Positions 17,762-25,834 of a stretch of DNA of 64,000 nucleotides are shown here, piece by piece (position 1 is the first letter of the stretch; every line of letters begins with the position of its first letter). A program made the position numbers and the translations under genes. The notes under the pieces are model-generated. The model was not told where the DNA came from and did no database searches. It saw nothing but the letters and a program-made list of their open reading frames with translations. The DNA is from Kistimonas sp964291485 (GTDB taxonomy: Bacteria > Pseudomonadota > Gammaproteobacteria > Pseudomonadales > Endozoicomonadaceae). Where the stretch lies: NCBI GenBank assembly GCA_964291485.2, contig OZ220224.1:682001-746000 (forward strand), given 5' to 3'.

Positions 17762-17798
17762 TGTCTTATTGGCGCAATATGTTGTCGCAATAACAACA
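17762..17798 (+). promoter_or_regulatory. tandem ArgR operator upstream of the second AST operon
   Basis: Half-sites TGTCTT-N8-AA (17762-17777) and TGTCGC-N8-CA (17783-17798) are exactly 21 bp apart, the Pseudomonas ArgR spacing. A -10-like TAGAAT lies at 17821-17826. The distance from the downstream TGTCGC to the -10 is 38 bp here and 37 bp at gdhB, which supports both calls. The site lies in the 244-bp gap before the M20 hydrolase gene and would activate that whole operon in response to arginine. Confidence 0.65.
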
Positions 17799-17946
17799 GA
17801 ACCTGTTGCTCACCCCTCCGTAGAATGCAGACAAGAAAGAGAAAATCGCGCTGCACCAACCGACCCGGACACAGGCAACACCTGTCACAAGAACCAGAAA
17901 TCCACGGTCCGGTCACAATCATAATCAACAGCCGACAGTGAATCCC

Positions 17947-19194
17947 ATGAACAGTCAATCGCAGTTTACCCCCTGGCTGGAGTGGCTTGATGGCCAGCAG
18001 GAGAGCATGCTGGCGGAAACCATCCGGCTGGCAGAAATCAATTCCGGTACCCTCAATGTAGAGGGCGTCAATCGTGTACGTAATGCACTTGAAGGCCTGA
18101 CCCAGACGTTAGGCGGAACCCAGGAAGTCATCGATGTCCCCCCCTGGGAACAGGTTAACGACGCCGGTGAAGTGATTCATCATGAACTGGGCAAAGCACT
18201 GAGAATCAGCAAACATCCGGATGCGCCGCTACGGGTGTTTTTCTGTGGCCATATGGATACGGTCTTTGCGGTCGATCATCCGTTCCAGTCCGTTCGTTGG
18301 CTGGATGACAATACCCTGAATGGCCCCGGTGTTACCGATCTCAAGGGCGGCCTGCTGGTCATGATCCGCGCACTGGAAACCCTGGAGCGCAGCCCCTGGG
18401 CAGGAAAGATTGGCTGGGAAATCCTGTTTAATCCGGACGAAGAAATCGGTTCACCGGGTTCTGCCGCATTGATTCGAGAAGCCGCTTCCCGTTGTGATCT
18501 GGGTATGATTTACGAACCCAGTTTTCCGGATGGCAATCTGGCCGGGCAACGTAAAGGTAGCGGTAATTTTGCAGTGGTTTGCCAGGGGCGTGCCGCCCAC
18601 GCCGGCCGTGAACACCATCTTGGCCGCAACGCGATTCGGGCTATGAGTGACTTTGTCAGCGCACTGGATGATCTGAATGGGCAGCGTGAAGGCGTCACCA
18701 TTAACCCGGGTTATATCCACGGGGGCGGCGCCGTTAATGTTGTGCCTGATACCTGTGTCTTCCGGTTCAACATCCGTATTGAGAAACCGGAAGATGAATC
18801 TTGGTGCTTCAGTCAGATTGAGCCCATTGTGGCAGCGATCAATGCACGGGATGGTATCAGTCTTGAACTGCATGGTGGCTTTGGTCGTAAGCCCAAGATT
18901 CTGACGCCGGCCAATGAACGTTTACTGGTGTTAGCGCGTGAGTGCGGGGCAGAACTGAACATGCACATTGAGTGGTTGCCAACCGGTGGCTGCTGTGACG
19001 GCAACAACCTGGCCGCGGCGGGCATTCCGAATATTGATACCCTGGGCGTTCAGGGCGGAAAGATCCACAGTGCGGATGAATACCTGCTGGTCGACAGCCT
19101 GGTGCCCCGCGCGAAGCTGAGTGCGCTGATGCTGATGAAACTGGCAGCCAGCGAGGATGTTCGCTGGCTGAAAGCCGTCAACCGGCAGGAGTAA
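17947..19194 (+). CDS. M20-family metallohydrolase in the AST operon
   Basis: A zinc-dependent amidohydrolase/peptidase of about 415 residues (glutamate carboxypeptidase/ArgE/DapE superfamily). The five metal ligands are visible: His in FFCGHMDTVF, Asp in GPGVTDLKGGL, the catalytic Glu pair in NPDEEIGSPGS, a Glu or Asp in IYEPSFPDG, and His in GGKIHSADEY. A dimerisation domain lies between. Translation may start at ATG 17947 or GTG 17938; neither has a strong ribosome site. It is the first gene of the operon and lies 5 bases before astA. Because M20 enzymes such as DapE remove succinyl groups, it may replace the missing succinylglutamate desuccinylase AstE (inference). Confidence 0.85.
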   Translation: MNSQSQFTPWLEWLDGQQESMLAETIRLAEINSGTLNVEGVNRVRNALEGLTQTLGGTQEVIDVPPWEQVNDAGEVIHHELGKALRISKHPDAPLRVFFCGHMDTVFAVDHPFQSVRWLDDNTLNGPGVTDLKGGLLVMIRALETLERSPWAGKIGWEILFNPDEEIGSPGSAALIREAASRCDLGMIYEPSFPDGNLAGQRKGSGNFAVVCQGRAAHAGREHHLGRNAIRAMSDFVSALDDLNGQREGVTINPGYIHGGGAVNVVPDTCVFRFNIRIEKPEDESWCFSQIEPIVAAINARDGISLELHGGFGRKPKILTPANERLLVLARECGAELNMHIEWLPTGGCCDGNNLAAAGIPNIDTLGVQGGKIHSADEYLLVDSLVPRAKLSALMLMKLAASEDVRWLKAVNRQE

Positions 19195-19199
19195 GTCCT

Positions 19200-20261
19200 A
19201 TGCTGTTGGTGCGTCCTGTAGTCTTTGGTGATCTGCATAACCTGGAACGGCTGGCGGTGATGGCCGGTGGTTCCATGTCGACCCTGCCGGCTAACCGTGA
19301 CCACCTGGCGGAAATTATTGCCATTACCCGGCGAACCCTCTCAGATACCCGGCAGTTGTCGACAGAAAGCTGCCATTTTGTTCTGGAAGATACCCAAACG
19401 GGCGATATTTGTGGCATAGCCGGCATCAATGCGGCGGTCGGTCTCCGGTATCCGTTCTACAGTTACCGCATAGACGACATCGTTCATGCCTCGGATGAAC
19501 TGCAGATGCACAGCCGGGTAGAAGCGCTCAGACTTTGTCACGAATATACCGGGTCAGTGAACCTGTGTTCACTGTTCCTGGCGCCTGAGCACCGTACGTT
19601 TGAAAAACTGGAGCTGTTGAGTCGCGCCCGTTTGCTGTTTATTGCGGTTCATCGCGCCTGGTTTGGTTCCCGGATTATGGTGGAACTGCAGGGCGTGCGT
19701 GATCAGCAGGGGCAGTCTCCGTTCTGGGAATGCCTGGGACGACACTTTTTCACCATGGCGCTGGACCGTGCCGTTTATCTGGCGGGCATCAAGGCGCGCA
19801 GTTTTATTGCGGACATGATGCCGAAGTACCCGGTTTACATGCCCTTGTTATCCGAAGAGGCACGTGCTGCGATTGGGTGTGTCCACCCCGAGCGTCGCGA
19901 TGTACTGCGTCTGTTAGAAGACGAAGGGTTCGAGTTTGCCGACCATGTGGATATCTTCGATGCCGGTCCACAGCTGGAGGCAAGGCTTGGGCAGCTTCGC
20001 ACATTACGTGAATCGGATATGGCGGTTGCGGCCATTGATAAAGCGGACTGCAATGAAACGACACACTTGGTATGTAATGCCGGGTTACTGGATTTTCGTT
20101 GTCTGCAGGCCAGAAGCGACGCAGGCAAGGTATTGCTGAATGCCATGGAGGCGGATGCCCTGCGGGTGTCAGCCGGTGATCCGGTGTTACGGGTGGCGGC
20201 CGATAATAATAAGAAATATGACAGCAGCCTCAAAAGAACAGGAGACCATAATCATGACTGA
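19200..20261 (+). CDS. astA: arginine/ornithine N-succinyltransferase, first paralogue (AruF-like)
   Basis: A 353-residue GNAT-like acyltransferase that transfers succinyl from succinyl-CoA to the alpha-amino group of arginine, the entry step of the AST pathway. Family features include the N-terminal LLVRPVVFGDLHNLERLA, the conserved SPFWECLGRHFF and SRARLLFIAVHRAWF. In Pseudomonas two paralogous subunits, AruF (alpha) and AruG (beta), form the enzyme, and a second copy lies at 21291-22322. This copy is the more divergent and has a longer polar C-terminus (KKYDSSLKRTGDHNHD). It overlaps the DUF1338 gene by 8 bases, so the two are translationally coupled. Confidence 0.88.
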   Translation: MLLVRPVVFGDLHNLERLAVMAGGSMSTLPANRDHLAEIIAITRRTLSDTRQLSTESCHFVLEDTQTGDICGIAGINAAVGLRYPFYSYRIDDIVHASDELQMHSRVEALRLCHEYTGSVNLCSLFLAPEHRTFEKLELLSRARLLFIAVHRAWFGSRIMVELQGVRDQQGQSPFWECLGRHFFTMALDRAVYLAGIKARSFIADMMPKYPVYMPLLSEEARAAIGCVHPERRDVLRLLEDEGFEFADHVDIFDAGPQLEARLGQLRTLRESDMAVAAIDKADCNETTHLVCNAGLLDFRCLQARSDAGKVLLNAMEADALRVSAGDPVLRVAADNNKKYDSSLKRTGDHNHD

Positions 20262-21066
20262 GCGCAGGATTGAACCGTTACTCAACGCTATGTGGGAGGA
20301 TTACCTGACCCTGAATCCGGATGCCCGCAGGATTCATGACCTGTTTGCCGGATTGAACAATGGTGTAGTGATCAATGACCACATTGCCTTGCGCACGTTT
20401 AACATCGACAAGGTTTGCCTCGACAAGATCGCGCGTCCTTTCCTTGAAGCCGGCTATCAGCCAAAAGGTGATTACCGGTTTGAGGCCAAGAAACTGGTCG
20501 CCAAACATTTTGAACATGAAGATCCGGACTTACCGAAAGTTTTTATCAGCGAATTGCTGGTGGAAGAACTATCAGACGATGCACAGGCGATTATCCACAA
20601 CCTGGTTGATCAGGTAGATGCCCGGGATCTGGAAAAGGACATTTTCTGTTATTCCGGTCGTCACTGGGATATTCCCTTTGCGATCTACAGCCAGCTGCTG
20701 GCGGAAAGCGAGTATGCGGCCTGGATGTCAGCTTTTGGTTACCGCGCCAACCACTTCACGGTGTCGGTCAATCACCTGCGATCACATGACAGTCTGGAAG
20801 CGTTGAACCAGCTGTTGCTGGATGAAGGCTTTGCTCTGAATGACAGTGGCGGCCTGATTAAAGGGTCACCCGATGTGTACCTGGAGCAGTCGTCAACCAT
20901 GGCGAATCGTATCGCGGTCGACTTCAGTGACCGTACCGTTGAGATCCCCAGCTGTTTCTATGAGTTTGCCCTGCGTTACCCCTTGCCCGACGGCAGCCTG
21001 TACCAGGGCTTTGTGGCGGCATCAGCAGATAAGATCTTTGAGAGTACTAACGTCACTGGACGTTAA
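20254..21066 (+). CDS. DUF1338 (2-oxoadipate dioxygenase/HglS-like) protein
   Basis: A 270-residue putative Fe(II)-dependent enzyme. DUF1338 includes HglS, a 2-oxoadipate dioxygenase/decarboxylase. This is a short form. The likely metal ligands are His in NDHIALRTFN, His in RANHFTVSVN and Glu in SCFYEFALR, the vicinal-oxygen-chelate pattern. ATG 20254 is chosen because CAGGAG precedes it and it overlaps the astA stop; frame extension upstream only shadows astA. Short DUF1338 genes recur beside astD in other gammaproteobacteria (recalled, not checked), so a role in arginine, ornithine or succinylglutamate metabolism is likely but undefined. A GC hairpin (21077-21094) follows the stop. Confidence 0.82.
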   Translation: MTERRIEPLLNAMWEDYLTLNPDARRIHDLFAGLNNGVVINDHIALRTFNIDKVCLDKIARPFLEAGYQPKGDYRFEAKKLVAKHFEHEDPDLPKVFISELLVEELSDDAQAIIHNLVDQVDARDLEKDIFCYSGRHWDIPFAIYSQLLAESEYAAWMSAFGYRANHFTVSVNHLRSHDSLEALNQLLLDEGFALNDSGGLIKGSPDVYLEQSSTMANRIAVDFSDRTVEIPSCFYEFALRYPLPDGSLYQGFVAASADKIFESTNVTGR

Positions 21067-21290
21067 CCCGGCGCCGGGCCCCTTTCCCGGGGCCTCCGAT
21101 CCTGCCAGGAAGGTTTCGTTTTTCCGGTTGCGACCAGCAGCCACTGTGTGAACCACGTTTCTATCGTGACACCGGAACACTGAACAGCTTGTGCCGTATG
21201 TCTTTGATGGTGGTATTAGCGTAACGATAACGACAGATAGAGGGGCCGGTCAGGTCCCCGGATAACAAAGTCAGGAGTGAGGTAATCTCT

Positions 21291-22322
21291 ATGATGGTAA
21301 TTCGGCCGATCAAGGCAAGTGACTGGGATGCCCTCTGGGATATGGCTCACAAGACAGGGGTTGGCTTTACCTCACTGCAGCCGGATGAAGAGCGTGTGCT
21401 GGCAAAGCTGCAATGGGCGTTAGAGAGTTTTGATTCCCCCGTGGCGCTGGAAGAGGCGTTGTACCTGTTTGTCCTTGAAGATACGACAAATGGCAAGGTG
21501 GCGGGTATCTGCGCCATTGAATCGGCCGTTGGGTTGAGTGATCCCTGGTATAACTACCGGGTCAATACCCAGGTGCATGCATCTCGGGAACTGGGTGTGT
21601 ACAACAAGGTCGAAACGCTGACCCTGTGTAACGACCATACCGGTTATTCAGAACTGTGCACCCTGTTCCTGTTGCCTGAGTATCGCCACAGTCGTAACGG
21701 ACACTTGTTGTCCAAGTCCCGTTTTCTGTTTATGGCGGAGTTCCCGCGCCGGTTCTCCGAAGGTGTGATCGCCGAGATGCGGGGATACAGTGATGAGAAT
21801 GGTGTGTCACCGTTCTGGGAAGCGTTGGGCCGTCATTTCTTCTCAGTGGATTTTGCCGATGCCGATCAGGCGACTGCCCGCAGTAAGGTATTTGTAGCAG
21901 AGCTGATGCCCCGCCACCCCATTTATCTCAATCTGCTGCCGGAAGAGGCGCAGCGGGTGGTGGGTTTGACCCATGACGCGACCACACCGGCGCGCAAGTT
22001 GCTGGAAAGTGAAGGCATGCGTTACAGCGGTTGTGTGGCGATCTTTGATGCCGGCCCGTTGATGGAAGCGCGCATTCAGGATATCAGGCTGGTGCGTGAA
22101 AGCCGTTACTTTAAAGTTCATATCGATGATGAGCGCGAACCTCACGGCGAGCCCTGGCTGCTGGCCAATACCAAATTCCATGACTACCGCTGCGCCATGA
22201 GCAAGGTGGCTTTCTGCGGCAATAACATCGTATGCGTTACTGGTGAACAGGCCGACGCATTGCGGGTTGATGAAGGCGACACCTTGCGGGTGGTTCACCT
22301 GTTGCCACACCGGGCGGTTTAA
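21291..22322 (+). CDS. astA: arginine/ornithine N-succinyltransferase, second paralogue (AruG-like)
   Basis: A 343-residue arginine N-succinyltransferase, closest in appearance to canonical AstA/AruG. Motifs include MVIRPIKASDWDALWDMA, GICAIESAVGLSDPWYNYR, SPFWEALGRHFFSVDFADAD, ELMPRHPIYLNLLP and VAIFDAGPLMEARIQDIR. It begins 224 bases after the DUF1338 gene. That gap contains two GC-rich hairpins and CAGGAGTGAGG before the start; ATG 21291 and ATG 21294 are both possible. With the first paralogue it probably forms a heteromeric enzyme (Pseudomonas precedent). astD follows 25 bases later. Confidence 0.93.
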   Translation: MMVIRPIKASDWDALWDMAHKTGVGFTSLQPDEERVLAKLQWALESFDSPVALEEALYLFVLEDTTNGKVAGICAIESAVGLSDPWYNYRVNTQVHASRELGVYNKVETLTLCNDHTGYSELCTLFLLPEYRHSRNGHLLSKSRFLFMAEFPRRFSEGVIAEMRGYSDENGVSPFWEALGRHFFSVDFADADQATARSKVFVAELMPRHPIYLNLLPEEAQRVVGLTHDATTPARKLLESEGMRYSGCVAIFDAGPLMEARIQDIRLVRESRYFKVHIDDEREPHGEPWLLANTKFHDYRCAMSKVAFCGNNIVCVTGEQADALRVDEGDTLRVVHLLPHRAV

Positions 22323-22347
22323 TTTTTTCGCATTTCAGGGAGTATTT

Positions 22348-23814
22348 ATGACAGCTTCTCTCTTTATCAACGGCTGCTGGCTGGAAGGCAATGGGCAGGC
22401 ATTTGCGTCACTGAACCCGGCGGAAGGCAGTGCCGTCTGGGAAGGGTATGCGGCAGATGCCGACCAGGTTGCCGATGCCGTTGATGCGGCGCGTACTGCT
22501 ACCCTCACCTGGGCAAATCTGGGGTTTGCCGGTCGTGAAGCAATCGTGAAGCGCTATGGCGAACTGCTGGATCGTGATGGTGAATTGCTGGCGCAGACCA
22601 TCGCCAATGAAACCGGTAAACCGATCTGGGAAAGCCGGACGGAAGTGGGCGCCATGAAGGGAAAGATCGGTATTTCGGTGACCGCTTACCATGATCGGAC
22701 CGGTGTCCGTGAAAACGAGGCTCCCGGCGCCAAGGCTTTTGTACGACACAAGCCTCACGGTGTTGTTGCCGTATTTGGACCCTACAACTTCCCCGGTCAT
22801 CTGCCAAACGGACATATTGTTCCCGCTATGCTGGCAGGGAATACCATCGTGTTTAAGCCCAGTGAACTGACGCCGGCGGTTGCTGAGAAAATGGTTGCCT
22901 TATGGGAAGAAGCGGGACTGCCCACAGGCGTTCTCAATCTGGTGCAGGGCGAAAAAGAAACGGGTATGGCACTGGCCCAGCATCCGGATATTGATGGATT
23001 GTTCTTCACCGGCAGTTCCCGAACCGGCGAGCTGATCCATCAGCAGTTTGGCGGTCATCCCGGCAAGATTCTGGCACTGGAAATGGGCGGCAACAATCCG
23101 TTGATTGTGGACGAAGTCGCCGACCAACGTGCTGCAGTACACGACACGATTCAGTCTGCCTACATTACAGCAGGTCAACGTTGTACCTGTGCCCGTCGAC
23201 TTTATGTCCCTAAAGGTGAATCGGGTGATCAGTTTGTTGATGCACTGGTGGCTGCGATTGGCAACATTCAGGTAGGCCGCCAGCATGATGATCCCCAGCC
23301 GTTTATGGGCTCTTTGATTTCAGAGCAGGCTGCAGACGGTATTCTGGCTGCACAGGCAAGTCTGGTGGTTCTCGGTGGTCAGGTGCTGTCGGAAGTCCGT
23401 AAGCTGGAAGAAGGTACAGGGTTGTTATCACCGGGTTTGATTGATGTGACATCCATCGAAGAACTGCCGGATGAAGAATACTTCGGCCCTCTATTGCAAC
23501 TGATTCGTTACGACAATTTTGATGATGCCATCGCCATGGCCAATCGAACCCGTTTCGGACTTTCCGCCGGTTTGTTAAGCGATAATCGTGACAAATTTGA
23601 TCGATTTTACAGCCGCATCCGGGCCGGTATTGTGAACTGGAACAAGCAGCTGACAGGCGCCAGCAGTGCGGCACCTTTTGGCGGCATTGGCGCCAGTGGT
23701 AATCACCGGGCCAGTGCCTATTATGCAGCCGATTACTGTTCTTATCCGGTCGCGAGTCTTGAGACAGAGCAGGTCGCTATGCCTGCCAGTCTGGCGCCTG
23801 GGTTAAGCCTGTAA
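22348..23814 (+). CDS. astD: succinylglutamate-semialdehyde dehydrogenase
   Basis: A 488-residue NAD-dependent aldehyde dehydrogenase that oxidises N-succinylglutamate 5-semialdehyde to N-succinylglutamate. Visible are the NAD-binding VAVFGPYNFPGHLPNGHIVP, the Glu motif LALEMGGNNPLI, the catalytic Cys in TAGQRCTCARRLYVP, and C-terminal NWNKQLTGASSAAPFGGIG, which is AstD-like. The start at 22348 follows CAGGGAG; an earlier in-frame ATG at 22243 lies inside astA and has no ribosome site. Last gene of the operon, it ends at a strong terminator. Confidence 0.95.
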   Translation: MTASLFINGCWLEGNGQAFASLNPAEGSAVWEGYAADADQVADAVDAARTATLTWANLGFAGREAIVKRYGELLDRDGELLAQTIANETGKPIWESRTEVGAMKGKIGISVTAYHDRTGVRENEAPGAKAFVRHKPHGVVAVFGPYNFPGHLPNGHIVPAMLAGNTIVFKPSELTPAVAEKMVALWEEAGLPTGVLNLVQGEKETGMALAQHPDIDGLFFTGSSRTGELIHQQFGGHPGKILALEMGGNNPLIVDEVADQRAAVHDTIQSAYITAGQRCTCARRLYVPKGESGDQFVDALVAAIGNIQVGRQHDDPQPFMGSLISEQAADGILAAQASLVVLGGQVLSEVRKLEEGTGLLSPGLIDVTSIEELPDEEYFGPLLQLIRYDNFDDAIAMANRTRFGLSAGLLSDNRDKFDRFYSRIRAGIVNWNKQLTGASSAAPFGGIGASGNHRASAYYAADYCSYPVASLETEQVAMPASLAPGLSL

Positions 23815-23838
23815 ACGACACAACTCAGTCACAATATG

Positions 23839-23873
23839 AAGCCCCCCATCCTGTGCTGATGGGGGGCTTTTTT
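23839..23873 (+). terminator. strong intrinsic terminator after astD
   Basis: A perfect 12-bp GC-rich stem (23839-23850 with 23858-23869), a 7-base loop and six T residues lie 24 bases after the astD stop. Confidence 0.95.
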
Positions 23874-24133
23874 ATGTGTAGAGGTTTGTGCTGGCTTGTC
23901 CGCTGATGCCAGTGGGAATGCCGCCACGTGTTAACAACTACAAGTTACTTAAACCAGTTTTTTTGCAACTTTTTGCATGATAACGCGTCGAAAAAATAGA
24001 GGGGATAGGATTTTTTTCGGGAAATATCGCTATAGCTGTCTATATTGCAATAGCTTGAGTTAATCACGATTAAAGCTGATATCGGTAGTTTGATCGCATT
24101 AATCCAGCGTATTTCCCCAAACAGGGAGACACT

Positions 24134-25444
24134 ATGCAGAAGAACGATATTCTCGCCGTGGCATTGATGACGTTCGCGTTTTTCCTGGGTGCCGGGAACT
24201 TGGTGTTTCCACCCATGGCTGGCCAGCAGGCCGGGGAAAACCTTTGGTGGGCGTTGATTGGTTTCCTTGCCATTGATGTTGGATTATCCCTTCTCGCAAT
24301 TATTGCCATTGCCCTTCAGGGCAGCCCCAATGCATTGACCAGTGACCTGCCTCCTCGTTTCGGCATGCTGTTCTGGATAGCCGTTTATGTGATTATTGGA
24401 CCCGCTTTTGCAGTGCCCAGAACCGCAGTAGTCGCCTTTGAGACAGGTATTTCGCCCTGGTTTGGTCAGGTTGAGCCTTGGTATCTGACGGCGTTTTCCA
24501 TCATTTTCTTTTCCATTGTGATCTGGCTGTCGATCTTTCCGGGTAAACTGGTCACGATCGTAGGACGTATTTTGACGCCTCTGCTGGCAGGGCTGCTGCT
24601 GGCCATCTATCTCTGTATGCTGCTTACCCCCCATGAAGCGCCTGGCATACCATTGAATGACTATACTTCTCACCCGGTTATTGAGGGCATGATTCAGGGA
24701 TACCTGACCATGGATACCCTCGGTGCATTGGCCTTTGGTATTGTGATTGCGTCATCAGTGAAAGGGCTTGGCGTAAAGCGCCGTGAGGATGTGGTCAAGT
24801 ATACCGTTATCGCCTCTGTGATTGCTGGAGTGTTTCTTTGCCTGGTGTATTTTGGGCTGTTTTACCTCGGTGCAACCAGCCGCACGATTGCCCCCGGCGC
24901 AACCAATGGCGCGCAGATTCTGAGTGCGTATGTATACCATTTACTGGGTTCTGGAGGGCTACTGGCGCTGACGGCAGTCATTGTTCTGGCATGTCTGACA
25001 ACGGCTATTGGTGTGACTACCGCCTGTGGTGACTATTTCCATCACCAATTCCAGCGGGCGTCTTACCAGTTCTGGATTGTACTGCTGGCGTCGTTGTCGG
25101 CACTGGTGGCGAATGTCGGGTTGGAGACACTGATCTCTCTGTCATTACCCGTAGTGGTTGCCCTGTATCCGGTATCGATTGCACTGGTGCTGTTTTCCAT
25201 CGCCCGTAGTTTCATTACGATTCCGCGGACCACGGTGGTGGTTACTGTCGCGGTAATCTTTGTGATCAGCACCTCGGACAGTTTCAGCACCATCGGGCTG
25301 CTGCCCGACTGGTTGCTGACGACATTCAGGCGGTTGCCGTTGTTTACCAGTGGCGTGGGATGGTTGGTACCCGGTGTCGCCACCTTCCTGGTGGCGTGGG
25401 TTATCTGCCAGTTTCTGAGTCAACCCCGGCGGCTGGGGAGGTAA
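24134..25444 (+). CDS. brnQ: branched-chain amino-acid transporter, LIV-II type
   Basis: A 436-residue polytopic inner-membrane symporter importing leucine, isoleucine and valine with Na+ or H+. The opening FFLGAGNLVFPPMAGQQAG is the BrnQ signature. About 12 hydrophobic helices follow, with ACLTTAIGVTTACGDYFH in the middle and no soluble domains. CAGGGAG precedes the ATG. The 320-bp gap before it holds the astD terminator and an A+T-rich promoter region without recognised sites. The gene ends 6 bases from the convergent pilE. Confidence 0.93.
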   Translation: MQKNDILAVALMTFAFFLGAGNLVFPPMAGQQAGENLWWALIGFLAIDVGLSLLAIIAIALQGSPNALTSDLPPRFGMLFWIAVYVIIGPAFAVPRTAVVAFETGISPWFGQVEPWYLTAFSIIFFSIVIWLSIFPGKLVTIVGRILTPLLAGLLLAIYLCMLLTPHEAPGIPLNDYTSHPVIEGMIQGYLTMDTLGALAFGIVIASSVKGLGVKRREDVVKYTVIASVIAGVFLCLVYFGLFYLGATSRTIAPGATNGAQILSAYVYHLLGSGGLLALTAVIVLACLTTAIGVTTACGDYFHHQFQRASYQFWIVLLASLSALVANVGLETLISLSLPVVVALYPVSIALVLFSIARSFITIPRTTVVVTVAVIFVISTSDSFSTIGLLPDWLLTTFRRLPLFTSGVGWLVPGVATFLVAWVICQFLSQPRRLGR

Positions 25445-25450
25445 CCCGGT

Positions 25451-25834
25451 TTACCAGGATGGGCCGCTGACGCTGTTATAGGTCAGAGGGGGTTGTCCGG
25501 CCTGTGCACCCTGTGCGGTCGCCGTCAAAAGGACGCATTGGGTCACGGCACTGCCGGGACAGGCGGCGGCCGCAATCGTGTAAAAGTCTCCCAGGGATTC
25601 CGGGTTGGCGACCGTATAGCCGAGTGTCGTCAGATTGGTGGTATAGGTCTGGTTCTGTGAATAGAAACGCTCCTGGGCCTGCATCACTTCCATCAGCATG
25701 GCCTGACCGTCACTCTGCCGTCCCCTGACAACCTGTTCGGTATAGGACGGGTAGGCAATAGCAGCAATGATGCCGACTATCGCTACCACAATCATCAATT
25801 CCAGCAGGGAAAAACCTGACGACGGTTTTATCAT
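25451..25834 (-). CDS. pilE: type IV minor pilin, PilE-like
   Basis: A 127-residue prepilin-like protein. The type III signal is short (MIKPSSG), followed by the PilD cleavage site and the hydrophobic helix FSLLELMIVVAIVGIIAAIA with Glu at +5. The globular part has a Cys pair near the C-terminus (ACPGSAVTQCVLL). It is the last gene of the minor pilin operon and overlaps the pilY1 stop by 4 bases, the same position as pilE in Pseudomonas. It is predicted to join the minor pilin/PilY1 tip complex that primes pilus assembly. Confidence 0.9.
   Translation of the reverse strand: MIKPSSGFSLLELMIVVAIVGIIAAIAYPSYTEQVVRGRQSDGQAMLMEVMQAQERFYSQNQTYTTNLTTLGYTVANPESLGDFYTIAAAACPGSAVTQCVLLTATAQGAQAGQPPLTYNSVSGPSW

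Noticed and set aside
22243..22347. N-terminal extension of astD from an ATG inside astA
   Set aside because: The extension is the out-of-frame reading of astA. ATG 22348 has CAGGGAG and matches AstD N-termini.
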